Source: Flaccisagitta enflata (lineage: Eukaryota; Chaetognatha; Sagittoidea; Aphragmophora). From it: a stretch of 64,000 nucleotides of DNA. The first letter of the stretch is position 1. Each line of letters opens with the position of its first letter. The notes under the pieces are model-generated. The model did no database searches. It was given only the letters and a program-made list of their open reading frames with translations, and had not been told where the DNA came from. Where the stretch lies: positions 24,552,001 through 24,616,000 of the forward strand of contig OZ231127.1 of assembly GCA_965153355.1 (NCBI GenBank), given 5' to 3'. Shown here in pieces: positions 10,150-24,493 of this stretch. Made by a program: the position numbers and the translations under genes.

Positions 10150-10882
10150 CCAACCGACCTACCGATGGTCATTACCTCTTATACGAGAATGAGGACGTAT
10201 ATAAAAACCAGGTTGGGACATTGGTCAATGAACTTTACTCCGTGTTCCCTCAGTGGGAAGTAGTGCGTGGTGAGTGGTGACACCTCAGCTCTAAAGCTTA
10301 CTTACAGCCTCACAGATCACTGAAGAGCTGTTAATCTAACTTTTTTTCAATTCTTAGCATGGTTCACTCTTTTTTCAAAGTTTGCGCTTGGTCAGAATGT
10401 TAGATGATTTGCCACTAAACATAATCAATCAAAGCCAATATGTGTGCTACACTGATTAAGCCTCTCCTTGAGAGTCAATCAAACCTATTTGGGATCTCGA
10501 TTTTTTTTTATATTCTGACAATTTCATACGTAGGACGATGTTCTATTTCAGAATTGAAGGTTTAGAAATGATTTCCAAATGATTTGCAGTAAATTTCACG
10601 TTACCATTGATTGATTGTTTCAATCAATCTTTCAAACAATCCATCAATAATTCATTCATTCATTCATTTTCCCACTTAGCGCGCATGACTTGGCCTTGTT
10701 CAGACTCGGATCTATTTCGGCCCAACTGTGCTCCCCTCGTTTTCTCTGTTTGCACTCCACATTTTTCCTTTTGTTGATCTTGCTCCACTTCATCTTCACA
10801 ATTGAGATTATGAAGTCCATGAAATCGGTTTCGTCTATGATACTCTCTCCCTCTCTCCCTCTGAGACCCTCTGACTCTGTTT

Positions 10883-10883
<1 letters not shown>
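10150..10883. other. Unassigned sequence
   Basis: Unique sequence with an ATTCATTC stretch near 10650 and a CT-rich end. No gene is supported. Confidence 0.4.

Positions 10884-10971
<88 letters not shown>
10884..10971. repeat. (CT)n microsatellite
   Basis: Uninterrupted CT run. Confidence 0.95.
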
Positions 10972-10974
<3 letters not shown>

Positions 10975-11090
10975 ATCTCAGTGAAATCTAACTGAAAGAT
11001 TTTAAAGAACTGTATAAAGATGGTATGATTGGTATCGTCAAAAGAAACAGGGCCAAGTAATGGCTAATATGTCCGCCTCGCCGATTAAGA

Positions 11091-11168
11091 CCATGAATGA
11101 ATGAATGAATGAATGAATGAAAGAAAGAATGAATGAATGAATGAATGATTAAATGAATGAATAAATGT
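11091..11168. repeat. (AATG)n microsatellite
   Basis: About 18 units of AATG with AAAG and AAAT variants. Confidence 0.9.
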
Positions 11169-12230
11169 TAGTGGGAAGGCACGAGAGGTAGCACGAATGA
11201 TGAAAGAAGTCAGAATTGGCCGTTGTACGCAGTTTAAACGTTACCGTGACCAACTGACCGACCGACCAACCAACGGACGGACGAATGGATGGACAAATTG
11301 GACATGGCCTCTCCTAGCGAGGTGGCACATAAGAAACAAGTGGCGCGGGGTCACAATAAATCGGAAACACACATCAAATGTTAAGTGTTAAGTGGTTAAG
11401 TGTGTTCTTATAAAAGTTGTAATGTATCGGTACATAATTAGTAATAGAACAATAGTTAGTAAAGGATATAGTACACAGTATGATGATTAGTAATTTAGTA
11501 TGATAATTAGTATGATAATTACAATATTTAGTATAGAACATAGTACACAGTATGTTAAAAAATATTGTAAAGTATAGAAAACAGTAAAGAATGTTTTAAG
11601 TATGAAATGTATACTGTATCTTTCATTAACATGATATAATGATAAATGATATGAGTTTAGTATTCTTATTTATCACAATGCCAAATACAAGGCACCCTAG
11701 TCGCAGATGGTTGGGCAGGGGCGCTAATACCGAAACCGCTTGTAATTAAAAAATATAATGTGACATGACCGACCGACCGGCCGGGTGATACAGCAAGTTC
11801 TAAAGTCGCATGTCCACGACTAATGATATTTTTAACCGTTATGAAATTTATGATAAAATTTTACTTTTTGGTGCTTACATTTTGTTATAATGAGACAAAT
11901 TGTAATTTACAATGTTATCAATATTAATACTTATATTATTTAGTTTTACAAGAAGTGTTTTAGGACAATCTCAGTAAATTCAAATAATTTTATCTTTACT
12001 AAAATCCTGAAGGTTGATAGCAGTCTAAGTTTGAGATTAAGAATATACTAAAATCATGTTAAAGTATGAGCTCTAACTATCAAAATAACCACTGATTTTT
12101 TAAAAGATTTGATAAAAAATATTAAAAATTGGTATTTAAAGATTAAACTTACCAAAGTTTTATATTGAAATTGTTATCCTAATGCGTACTAAGTATCAAG
12201 TCTTATTTTTCCAATACTTGAGGCTGAGCG
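11169..12230. other. AT-rich sequence with HINE fragments
   Basis: A decayed HINE piece lies at about 11220-11345 (CTGACCGACCGACCAACC core, ending in an ACAAGTGGCGCGGGGTCAC-type hairpin). A better copy is at 11688-11822. 11400-11680 is A/T-rich with repeated TAGTA words. No gene. Confidence 0.45.
11688..11822 (-). mobile_element. HINE-like dispersed element, decayed
   Basis: It has an ACAAGGCACCC left end and AGTCGCAGATGGTTGGGCAGG, a core of CCGACCGACCGGCC, and the right end GTCGCATGTCCACGACTA, which is a degenerate hairpin. Confidence 0.6.
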
Positions 12231-12235
12231 TGTTT

Positions 12236-12760
12236 ACCGTATTTCCTATAATTAGCGCCCCGGGCGCTTTTGAAATGGAAATTAAACATTGTCATATTCA
12301 ACCTGCAATTAGCGCCCCCTCATTCACTTACATTTAGATGATTTTATATGATAATTCGTGTTTTGGGCAAATATTTCATAATTCAGTGCAACAAAACACT
12401 AAAACACTCTCCTTTTTTTTGCCAATCAATAATTTTATTTAATACTATCTTGCTAATAAGTATATCACCATCTGAAAAGAAGCATTAACTTTGGAAGTGT
12501 GTTTCTCCTAAATAGATAAAGTTACAATTACCTTATTGGTCGCATTTTAAAGAGTTCAAACAAATGTTTAAAAATGAGACCAATCTGATAATTGTAGCTT
12601 CATTCCTTTAAGTACTCTACCAAAGTTGATGCTTCTTTTCAGATGGTGATATATTTATTAGCAAGAAAGTAGGATTTTAAAAAAAATAAAGCTTTGTCAT
12701 GAGCTCACTTTCTTGAAACAAAAGGGGGGGACGCTAATTAGAGGGGGGGACGAAAAATGC
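12236..12760. mobile_element. TIR-like repeat with AATTAGCGCCCC ends and an internal long hairpin
   Basis: The left side contains CCTATAATTAGCGCCCC and the right side GGGGGACGCTAATTAGAG, an inverted match. Inside, 12440-12500 pairs with 12615-12680 (CACCATCTGAAAAGAAGCA with TGCTTCTTTTCAGATGGTG) to form a hairpin of about 50 bp. The 34560-34875 region carries a diverged copy of this interior. Confidence 0.5.
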
Positions 12761-12768
12761 AGGATCAA

Positions 12769-12892
12769 GACCAAGGCGGCCAATGAGGTGCGACGTGTGG
12801 ATTGTCGAACGAATGCGTAACCCGACCAACAGACCAACCGACCGACCAACCAACGGACACAGCCAGTTATAGAGGTTTTTTGTCGCACCTAA
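12769..12892 (-). mobile_element. HINE-like dispersed element with a GGTGCGAC arm
   Basis: Left GAGGTGCGACGTGTGG and right TTTTTTGTCGCACCTAAAAA keep matching arms that differ from those of the other subfamilies. The core holds CCGACCGACCAACC. Confidence 0.6.
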
Positions 12893-12959
12893 AAACGCTC
12901 ACATTTAACTTATAAGGTGGACGTAGAGACGGAAGACAGACAGAGTTTTTTTTTATTTC

Positions 12960-14040
<1,081 letters not shown>

Positions 14041-14749
14041 GCTGCACTGATTTCTTTTTTTTTTTACGCCATCCGACAGAGAAAGAGAAATCATGAAGGA
14101 TGAAAACTGATGTCTTGTGTTTTTATCTTTTTTAGGAAGTTTTATTTTTCAGGGATGGTCCCCAAGAGTCTTGGTCAGACTAATCGACGTTGAAGAAATG
14201 TCAGTTGTAAAAAAGGATGAGCTAAGAGTTGTTTTCTAACTCCAAAGGTCTAGCATTGAGCAACCATACACAGACACAGATCGTTGTGGGGAAAGTCCAA
14301 TCCACTGTGTGAGACAGTAGTCACCAACATGCCAATCAGGGATATTAGGCTGACCTTGAGGGCCGTCTGGTTACGTACTGTCCGTACTGTCGAAAGAAGT
14401 AATCCAGAGATGGGAGGATATTCTGTGGGCTAAGTTGTATAGAAATAAGTTTCAGGAGGTAAGCGCTTTATCGCGCTCATCCGGGGGTTCATTTCTTTAA
14501 GTATTCCTCCTGAATCATTACCTCACACTTATACTTTTTTCATTCCCAATGGCTTTGGAATAGCTTCTGAATGACTTGGTATCTTGTACTTAATTCTCGG
14601 GGGTGTCAAGTTCGTCTGTCCGTTCGTCGATTAACCTTTTCTCAAAACACAGTCGATAACGTTTAACTTAACTTTAAGGGGTGTGAGAATTCGGTTGCCG
14701 ACTTGGAACTTTAAAAATTTATCAACTGCCGCGGATAAAATGATGTAAA
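14041..14749. other. Unassigned sequence
   Basis: No gene, tandem repeat or element end was recognised, apart from a short CCGT-like stretch near 14615. Confidence 0.4.
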
Positions 14750-14938
14750 ACAAGGCCGGATACACGGCTACCGAAGTCGCATGCGGGTGGGCAGGGGCCA
14801 TATTTCAGGTCACCAGACTATTTGGGCAGGAGCAGTGAGGTCGAAGAAATAAAATCATAAAAAAAGTAAAGTGTGACCAACCGACCGACCGACCAACCGA
14901 CGGACAAAGCGGGTTGTAGAGTCGCGTGCACGCCACTA
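14750..14938 (-). mobile_element. HINE-like dispersed element, complete
   Basis: Left end ACAAGGCCGGATACACGGC with AGTCGCATGCGGGTGGGC, a core of CCGACCGACCGACC, and right end GTCGCGTGCACGCCACTAAAA. Confidence 0.75.
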
Positions 14939-15111
14939 AAAAATCACTCAAAAGCGAATACGGTATCATTCAACAACAATCCCAGCACAAAGAAGACGTT
15001 AAAATGGCTCCCACACAAGAGCTAAATACGGTTTCAGAGACGCGGAAAACGAGCAATTATTAGGGCATTTTTGTAACACCGATCCAATTCTGTCAAAGAT
15101 TTCACTGAAAA

Positions 15112-15245
15112 AGGCCGGATGCACGGCAGGACAGTCGCGGACGGTTGGGCAGGGGCAGTAATGCATCGATCGCAATTCAATAATGTTAGACGGACAGACT
15201 GACCGACCTACCGACACGGTAAGGTGTAGATTTAACGTGGCGCAT
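15112..15245 (-). mobile_element. HINE-like dispersed element
   Basis: Left AAGGCCGGATGCACGGC, then AGTCGCGGACGGTTGGGC, with a short ACGG-like core. The right hairpin is lost. Confidence 0.65.
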
Positions 15246-15378
15246 ACACAAACACACACACAATTACACGCATACATGTATGCAGTCATACAAACATACA
15301 GATTGAGGAAAGCGAGAAACGCCGCTTCTCGGAAGCAGGGTGACTAGTCTGAAGTTCTTACGATATGGCATTAGAAAA

Positions 15379-16642
15379 CAAGCCCATGACAGGGCAAAAG
15401 TCGCGGATGGTTGAGCAGTAGGGCCAACGGTTTTTGCATCAAATCAATTGAACACCCCAGCCTGCAGCTTTTTTAAACAGACTCTGTCTATACTGTTGAA
15501 AACTACTTGCTATATGACTTTTCTCCGAGATTTAGACAATTGGTCAATTTTGGATGAAAAATTAAGCCACTTCCAATTCATAAAAAGACTTAAAATCCAT
15601 GAGCAAAATAAAGTACTGCTCAGGAGCTAACCAGTGGTGCAAGCGGCATGTCAATATGTTTTTGCATCTAGATTTTATAGAACTTCAAAGATTAGAATAC
15701 TCAAAAATTGTTATTTTGACATATCCTTAGATCTTTGAAGTTCTATAAAATCAAAATGCAAAAACATATTGACACGCCGATTGCACCACTGGTTAGCTCC
15801 TGAGCAGTACTTTATTTTGCTCATGGATTTTAAGTTTTTTTTTATGAATTGGAAGTGGCCTAATTTTTCATCCAAAATTGACCAATTTGCAAAAAAATCG
15901 ACTTTTTTGCCCCTGCTTCTACAGTCTCTAAAAAATTTTTGGGGGAATATCGATCAAAATTTTTTTTACCATCAGCTAGAACAGGAAAAACTCTTCAATT
16001 TGATCACCAATTTTATGCAGATTGGTCCATCCAAAGCCATGAAATATTGAAATCTGTGAAAAACGTCAAAATTGCCACTGAAAATGAAACCACAATTTTC
16101 CCTTCAAACCCTTTCATCTTTGAAATGCTCTCAAATCTAAACAAAAAATGATAGAAACATGCGGATTGCACCACTAGTGAGATCTTGAGCTCTAGTTTTA
16201 TAATCTCATGAATTAAAGGTTTGATTTCTAAGGCTAAGTCGCCCAATTTGGCGGCTAAAATGACCTATATTTGATATTTTTACCACAACCACCATCAAGT
16301 TATGATCAAAATATCAAATCTGGCACCTCTAAATCACGGAGAAAAGTCATATAGCGAGTAGTTTTCAACAGTATAGACATAGTCTGTTTAAAAAAGCTGC
16401 AGGCTGGGGTGTTCAATTGATTTGATGCAAAAACCGTTGGCCCTATTGAGCAGGGGCAGTGCTACAGAATTACAGTAAAACAGTATTTCACACGAACATA
16501 CCTTACAATGAGCTATAAATAAATCGGACCAACAAATGAGACAAAAACAAAGGTAATTCAAAAATGTGATGGACAGACTTACAGACAGACCGACGGAAAT
16601 TCAAACTGACAAAGCAAGGTATAGAGTCGCGTGTCTGCGACA
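15379..16642 (-). mobile_element. HINE-like element split by a foldback insertion
   Basis: The left part at 15379-15418 has a third kind of terminal hairpin (GCCCATGACAGGGC) and AGTCGCGGATGG. The right part at 16446-16642 has the core and GTCGCGTGTCTGCGAC followed by AAAAAA. Removing 15419-16445 and one TTGAGCAG joins the phrase TTGAGCAGGGGCAGT seen in other copies. Confidence 0.7.
15419..16445. mobile_element. hAT-like foldback element (8-bp TSD TTGAGCAG)
   Basis: A 1027-bp element begins TAGGGCCAACGG and ends CCGTTGGCCCTA, with inverted repeats of roughly 110 bp at each end. Exact duplications TTGAGCAG lie at 15411-15418 and 16446-16453. Inside is a second long palindrome: about 15530-15690 pairs with 15735-15890. 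No transposase-like ORF is present, so it is non-autonomous. TAGGG ends with an 8-bp duplication fit hAT. Confidence 0.85.
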
Positions 16643-16725
16643 AAAAATGGAAATTTATGAAAAATTGTTGATCACTTGAATGGCTACCAAAAATTGATTC
16701 CCTTAATTTCAAATTTACTTCTTGG

Positions 16726-16955
16726 TTGCTGTCACGCAACTCTATAAGAGGCTCTGTCCGTTCGTCCATCCATCCGTCCGTCCATCGGTCCGTTGGTCTG
16801 TGAGCAAGAGTCGAAAAGTGAGGAAACGAGTGTTTTAGAAGCTTTTTGTGTATGTGTCTGTGTTGTGAGGGGATTTGAGTGGCGTTGGGTGTGGATGGGG
16901 GTTGGCTGCCCCTGCCCACCCGTCCGTAACGATATTGTGACCCCGCCTCACTTGT
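16726..16955 (+). mobile_element. HINE-like dispersed element, GTGAC-hairpin type
   Basis: 5' end GGTTGCTGTCACGCAACT, (CCGT)n core, internal partner CCCACCCGTCCGTAAC, and 3' GTGACCCCGCCTCAC followed by TTG. Confidence 0.75.
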
Positions 16956-17198
16956 CCTTAGTTTTTTCCATATATCTATCAAAGTTGTCAATCATCATTA
17001 TCAAAGATATTACCAAAAAATCACCATTTGATGATACATTTCGCACATTTGAGGAAAATTTTTGTTTCTCAGAAGGATAGTAAAACGCTATTTTTCATTT
17101 TTTTTTTTTTTTTTTGATCTTTTTGAAATATGTTTATAAGTGTTGTACAAGCAAGTGAAGACGTTGCAGCTGATAACTTATGAGGCTTGATCGGCCTC

Positions 17199-17312
17199 AA
17201 CAAGTGACGTCACAATATCCATACCCAACGCCCACCCAACCCCCCTTCCAACAAAGGCACATACACAAAGCCTCTTATAGAGTTGCGTGTCCGGCACTGT
17301 CCGCAACTGAAA
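17199..17312 (-). mobile_element. HINE-like dispersed element, core-deleted
   Basis: Left ACAAGTGACGTCAC hairpin; right AGAGTTGCGTGTCCGGCACT. The ACGG core is almost absent. Confidence 0.6.
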
Positions 17313-17651
17313 AGCAAAGCTCAAAGGCATTAAATGATAATATCCGGACTTTATTTACTCTCAGTTTATCAGAAGACTTTTTTTACAGCATTTACTGCAG
17401 AAATTCTGTTACGATATCGTTTCTTTAACCTTGACCATATGCGGCATTTGAATTCTACACTGACTGGGCAGTATGGTAAGGATAAGGATCAATGAGTTTT
17501 GAATTCAAACCGTAAAAAATTGCAGTAGGGAGAGGAAGAAGGGTAAGGGCCCTAAGGGGTATACATGAGGAAGTGGAAAACATTTCTCCACGTGAAAGAG
17601 CTCAAGTCGTCAACTCCTTTGGTGCCGTTATCCACCGATATATATATAAGA

Positions 17652-18724
<1,073 letters not shown>

Positions 18725-18806
<82 letters not shown>
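18725..18806. repeat. (CT)n microsatellite
   Basis: Uninterrupted CT run. Confidence 0.95.
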
Positions 18807-18809
<3 letters not shown>

Positions 18810-19305
18810 CTTCCTGTTATCCAGTGGTTAGCACTTATCATACAAATGCGGTGGTTGTTAATGGTTTGGAAGATGAAATCAATTTGATAGTTAACAGTTC
18901 TGGGGCGGGACAAAGAATCATGTTTACTAGAAAGTCATCGACCTGTACTTTAGTCTGGCATTACGAAATGGGAAAAGCTACATATCTGAAAATGATTGTC
19001 GAATGACAAACCAACCGACGAAAAAACTGACAAACCAACCGACGAAAAAACTGACAAACCGGCTAACCTAGGGATGAGGCAAATATACATTTCTTCAACA
19101 GCGTTAAGAGTTTCAAACACTTGGAAAATGAAAAGACTTTTCCAAAAAAATGAGATCGGCATTTTGATAAGATGTTAGATTTGGGAGTATTATGATTGCA
19201 ATGGCACAATAATTCAGAAAAAAAGTGTATCTTTCATAGTTTTCGTTCAGATTCATGCACTAGTCTTCGTCTTATTGTCGTAATTCTTCATCCTTATTTT
19301 GACAG
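18807..19305. other. Unassigned; short 25-bp direct repeat
   Basis: The phrase GACAAACCAACCGACGAAAA is repeated twice at 19004-19055, probably a decayed HINE core. Otherwise unique AT-rich sequence. Confidence 0.4.
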
Positions 19306-19407
19306 TGACTCTCGCGGCGTTGCTGGCGAGAGATCTTCAAGACGTACAACAAACCACGTTTGTCCCTTCGACGTTGTCGCCTGCTGCCGCGAATGCGCCA
19401 AAACAAA
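19306..19407 (+). CDS. Candidate second exon: end of signal peptide and start of mature protein
   Basis: An acceptor (TTTTGACAG) at 19305 and donor GTGAGT at 19408 bound a 102-nt exon that is open in the frame set by the exon at 4038-4071. The two partial codons combine to Val. The joined N-terminus runs MLLLLFLVVFV then VTLAALLARDLQDVQQTTF and a Pro/Ser/Ala-rich stretch, i.e. a hydrophobic core with an Ala-x-Ala-like end and then a polar mature region. It ends in phase 1. No matching next exon was recognised before the PDZ-LIM gene. It could be the N-terminus of the polycystin-like gene or of a separate secreted protein. Confidence 0.5.
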
Positions 19408-20085
19408 GTGAGTTTAGATTTCATTACCTTGCTATTTCCCGATTCTATAGATACACTTGTGACTCACAGGGCTTTATCCGTGTGTCAATATTTTATCGAT
19501 GTCTCACCAGCCACCAGTCCTGTCTTTGGTTAAACCTCATCATGACTATCTTTAGATTCGGAATTAACCGTCGGTTTAGGAAATGGTCAATGATTGTAAA
19601 AATCTGAGAAATGGCTTCTGCAAGAAATGGCTGGCCACGTGAGAATGGCCTGAGAAGTTTTGGCTACACTTTCAGATACTCAGCATAATAAGCCACCATT
19701 ATGGCGACAGCTACAAGTCATGTGATCCCTTTTTTTTACACCAGCGCTATGTCCACGCATTTCATGAAACAAACAAAAATGGGATATCATCCCATCAATG
19801 TGTTTACCGTGGCCCGATTTCACAAAGGAAAAAGAAGCTAGCCACTTTGATTCATACTTGATAATTATTTTGCCAAACAGAATTAGGCCTATACCGGAAA
19901 ACGATCGGTAGACTTTGTCTTATCGTATTTAACTTCCAAGCTGTTCTTGTTACTGCACAAAAAAATTTAGTAGTGTGTACGCAACTCTATTGATAACTTT
20001 ATCGGTTGGTCAGTGACTGTCATTCGCGACTAAGGCATGTCGACACAAATCTTGTACATTCTTCGTTGTGGTGATGGGTTGTTGC
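19408..20085. other. Unassigned sequence
   Basis: Unique sequence. A weak HINE-like 5' fragment (TAGTGTGTACGCAACTCTA) is near 19972. No gene. Confidence 0.4.
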
Positions 20086-20125
<40 letters not shown>

Positions 20126-20155
20126 CTGTCTGTCAGATTGTCTGTCGGTCCGTAT

Positions 20156-20235
<80 letters not shown>
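20086..20235. repeat. (CTGT)n then (CT)n microsatellite
   Basis: CTGT units at about 20088-20140 grade into a pure CT run at 20159-20233. Confidence 0.95.
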
Positions 20236-20386
20236 GGGTATCAAGGTGTGTTATGTCTTGTGTGTCATGACCGAGATTCGAGTTTCTTAATATTTCCTCT
20301 TTAAAAGCCTGTCTGTTTACAAGTTGGGCTTTATCCCTCGCTGAAATTCCTCGAAATCCAAGTTGGTTTCGATATCTTTCTTTCTC

Positions 20387-20390
20387 TCAC

Positions 20391-20476
<86 letters not shown>

Positions 20477-20489
20477 TCTCTCTCTCTCC
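20387..20489. repeat. (CT)n microsatellite
   Basis: CT run with one CCTC interruption near 20471. Confidence 0.95.
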
Positions 20490-20855
20490 TGAGCAGAGAA
20501 AGAGGAACAGAGAGGAATGTTTCCAAAAACCTCCTCGGTCGGATTTTGTGAGAGAAATTAATTGTGTATGAATTTCAACTAATAATTCAACCATCTATAT
20601 TGAGAAACTGGATTTTCATGTCAAAAAGCTATTTCCTTTGGGCAGAGTGATATAATTAAAATCTCAGTCGCATGCTGGTCGATTTTTTTCTAAAGCGTTC
20701 TTCTTGCCAGTCATGCGTCCGTCGCGGAATTTCTTTTGTTTGTCATTGATAAATTCCTTTTTCACCTAAATCATTCAAATTTGAATTGTTTAATTCATAT
20801 ATTGTGTCATTTAAAATTTCGCGCGTTTTGCCATCTTGACCTTGATTTTTTTTGT

Positions 20856-21036
20856 CGCGTGCTACGCTACGCGACTCTATCAGCCACTTTTCAGTCCGTC
20901 AGTCCATCCGTCTGTCGCATTGATCGACTGGGACCTTTATTGCATCGACCCTCCTGTCAAAATGCCCGATTGGCCCTCTACATCACTGCCTATGCCCACC
21001 CGCACGCGACTGGGGTTGCTGTATATTCCACCTTGT
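20856..21036 (+). mobile_element. HINE-like dispersed element
   Basis: 5' GTCGCGTGCTACGCTACGCGACT, an expanded hairpin loop. The core is short, and the internal partner GCACGCGACT is intact. The 3' hairpin is decayed but still followed by CCTTGTTTT. Confidence 0.75.
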
Positions 21037-21199
21037 TTTAACACGGTTGACTAAAGCGTTTTCATGGTCGTATGGAATATCAGTACAGAGGCTCAGGATG
21101 TGAGGATTATGATGTGAGCGTTCATAAATTTCAACATCCTGATTTTTTTTTAACCTTTCCTCAACTTTTTTTACTATTCATTCACACTCTATTCTTTGT

Positions 21200-21665
21200 T
21201 GCGTCACTCGCGTGCACGCGACTCTTTGGGCAACTTTGCGGTTGGTTGGTCCATGTTTCCAGCCCTTCTTGGGTATCGGCACCGAAGGGGCCGATTGGCT
21301 ATGCTCTCACATATGGGGAAATTTCTCCTCCTTGTTTTGCTTCCCCCCCCCCCCCCCACTCAAATCCTAGCATTGAGGACCAGATCCCCACCTCGAGGCC
21401 CAATTCTTAGCTTCAAGGCCCAATTCTTAGCCTCCTGGCGCTAAATCCAGCCTCCATCCCAGGCCTAGATCCCAACCCTAAGGCCCAAATTCTTGCCTCT
21501 AGACCTTAATCCCAACTCACAAAGGCCTTAATCCCAACCCAAGGCCAGCCCCAAGACCCAAATCTCGGCCTCCAAAAAACAATCTCAAGGCCCCAATCCT
21601 AGCCTCGGGGCCCAAATCCCAGCCTTAAGGCTTAAATCAAAGCAAACTCCCATCCTCAAAACATG
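21200..21665. repeat. HINE 5' fragment, GGCCC hairpin and degenerate 21-bp array
   Basis: GTCACTCGCGTGCACGCGACT starts a HINE copy. It continues into GGCACCGAAGGGGCC (hairpin) and then a decayed tandem array of units such as AGGCCCAATTCTTAGCCTC from about 21350 to 21660, unit 20-21 bp. Confidence 0.65.
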
Positions 21666-22790
21666 CCTTAGATCATAAACTGCTCCATGATTCTCCATGC
21701 AGCAAAGCATAGGTCATCAGTCCCTTCGAGCGGCTGCCCCTCTCACATCTCATACCCACATACACTAACCTTGGGTACCGCCGACCATTTAACGCTTTTG
21801 CGGCTATTGTTTTGGTAACACGTAAACGATGCCCCAAACGAAGTCGCTCTGAAGATATTTTTCGATACCCTTCAAGCGCCCGTCTATCTATCCATTTATT
21901 TACCAGTCGGTTGTCTTGAGTGCCTTTCTCTCTGCATTTTAGATCGTTTTCCCCGTCCTTGACCACCCACATTCGACCTATGATGTCGTGAACATAAAGT
22001 ATCATTTCGCATGTTGGTTCTATATTACCGTTTATATTGATTGACGTTTGACCTTTAAATGGCCACATACTCTCTTCATCATTATCAAGATCGCTCCATG
22101 TACTCTCTCCCCCTCTCCCACCTGGTTCCCCTCTCCCATCCTGCACTCTTTCTCACACTCTCCCTCTCGTCTTTTTCTTTCGCTCTCCATCTTAATTCTT
22201 TCTTGATGATGAAACCCAAAATTTTTCTTCAAGTTGAATTTGGTTTTTCCTATTGACGTTTTATCTTTTAGCATCTTTCGCATCTTCGCACTGAACTCCG
22301 ACTTATCACTCCTAGGTTTTTATGATCAATCAAAAGAATCTTCTTCTCCTAATCTTTTAAAATGCACTTTTAAGACGAATATTCTTTGCAGTTAAAAAAC
22401 AAGGAATTCTTGAGTTTTATGAAACAAAAAAATTAAGTTGATGCTTATATCTTTTATTCCGTTTTTTTTTACAAATCAAATCCTGCTAGGTGGATTTGTC
22501 CAAGTGGTAATAAAAAAAAAAAGAATGTTATCATAACGATTAAGAGCGGGATTGCGTATAATATCTTTATTTTACTATTCAGAAATAATAGGTATCTAGC
22601 TTTTGGAGCTAAAACGTGCCATTTGTAGGATTGGTTTTCCTTTTCGGTATTTTAAAAGTACATTTGAAAAGGAATGATTTTAGAATGTTACCGTTTTTTA
22701 TGTTTTACTCCGTTTTTGTTCTTAAAAAAAATGCAAATTCACCAAAAGTTTCCTTTAACTTTCGAAATGCCCGTCAAAAACCCGATCACT
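21666..22790. other. Unassigned sequence
   Basis: A 157-codon minus-strand frame at 21673-22146 partly overlaps repeat-derived sequence and shows no recognised domain. I do not call it a gene. Part of an inverted GGCTGCCCC word near 21731 belongs to the hairpin family at 21255. Confidence 0.35.
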
Positions 22791-22791
22791 T

Positions 22792-22977
22792 TAGTCCCCT
22801 GCTACGCGACTCCACACCCCGCTATGTCGGTGAGTTGGTCGGTTGGTCCCCTTTTAAGTTTTTCGGCGTTCTTGAGCTTATTGAGCTCATCGCTCCTTCC
22901 CTCGTGCCCAAGTGACCTTCTCTATCACTGCCCCTGCTCACCCTCACGAGACCGGGGTAGCCGTGTATCCGGCCTTG
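22792..22977 (+). mobile_element. HINE-like dispersed element, 3' end well kept
   Basis: 5' AGTCCCCTGCTACGCGACT (one arm decayed), CGGTTGGTCCCC core, 3' GCCGTGTATCCGGCC followed by TTGTTTT. Confidence 0.75.
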
Positions 22978-23313
22978 TTTTTTTTACTGATTGCCTTCCG
23001 TTATTACTCAATGTTCGAGAATCGCAGAATTTGGCATTTGTCTTACCATAATTTACGGAAAGTAATGGTATTCAAATCACACACATTCATCTAAGCGCAA
23101 AAACAGTAAAGAGTGGGTTTTACTTTTACGCTTCTCTGTTTCCCCATTTTGGATTAAGTTATGAGCCCCTTTCTCGCGATCGTCTTCCGACTAAATTTTT
23201 CAAAGAGTTGATTTTGACATCTGCGTCTTTAAGAAATTTTGTTTTGATATGCTTGACGCAAGACTGATGAAATTTTGAAGAAAAAAAATGAAACTTTGAT
23301 CATGATGACGTGA

Positions 23314-23792
<479 letters not shown>

Positions 23793-24241
23793 TGCCTGTT
23801 AATTGTTCAGTGTCGTGGTGTCTGTAAGTGGAAAGTGTACGATAAATGTAAAATGTATGTTCAGTAATAAGTATATGTCAAAAATGGGGATTGGGGCATG
23901 GCTGCTTTCGCCTTTTCTTCCTCGCGGGATACCGTGTTCATTTTCTTGTTTCCATTTCATTCTTGATTTTTGCGTGACTTCGATCGTTTGTATATATTTT
24001 CTTCATTTGCTTTGATTTAATTCTAAACTGAACTTTTGATATATTTTTTTTCCTCAAGAGAATTATTACAACGAACGAGATCGAATCATCGAAGTTCGGC
24101 ATGAACTTTTTGCCGTGAACTGTTTGTCTAAAGAATCTTGAGCTTGCGTAGTAGAGTAATGATTGTATTCGTGTGGACCGGTGACTGGTGAATCTCATCT
24201 TAGAGAAGACAACAACAACGTTAAAACGCGTGGCGGTCAGC
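23793..24241. other. Upstream region and probable 5' UTR of the PDZ-LIM gene
   Basis: Unique sequence directly before the ATG at 24242. No TATA box or known promoter element was recognised with confidence. The start context GTCAGCATGG is favourable. Confidence 0.35.
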
Positions 24242-24437
24242 ATGGCGGAGCTGGATATCCAAACCGTGAGATTAAAGAGAGGCGACACTGGGACACCGTG
24301 GGGATTTCGTTTGCAAGGTCAGTGAAAAGTTTTGGTGATAAATGCTAATGCTTCTTGTTCTATAGCAAAAATCATGCTCTGGAGGTAGAAGTGTTTTAAG
24401 CCTTTTTTTTTAAATCGAGAAATATTGTCACGGTTCT

Positions 24438-24493
<56 letters not shown>

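Noticed and set aside
21673-22146. 157-codon minus-strand frame
   Set aside because: No domain, overlaps repeat-derived words, no splice or promoter support.
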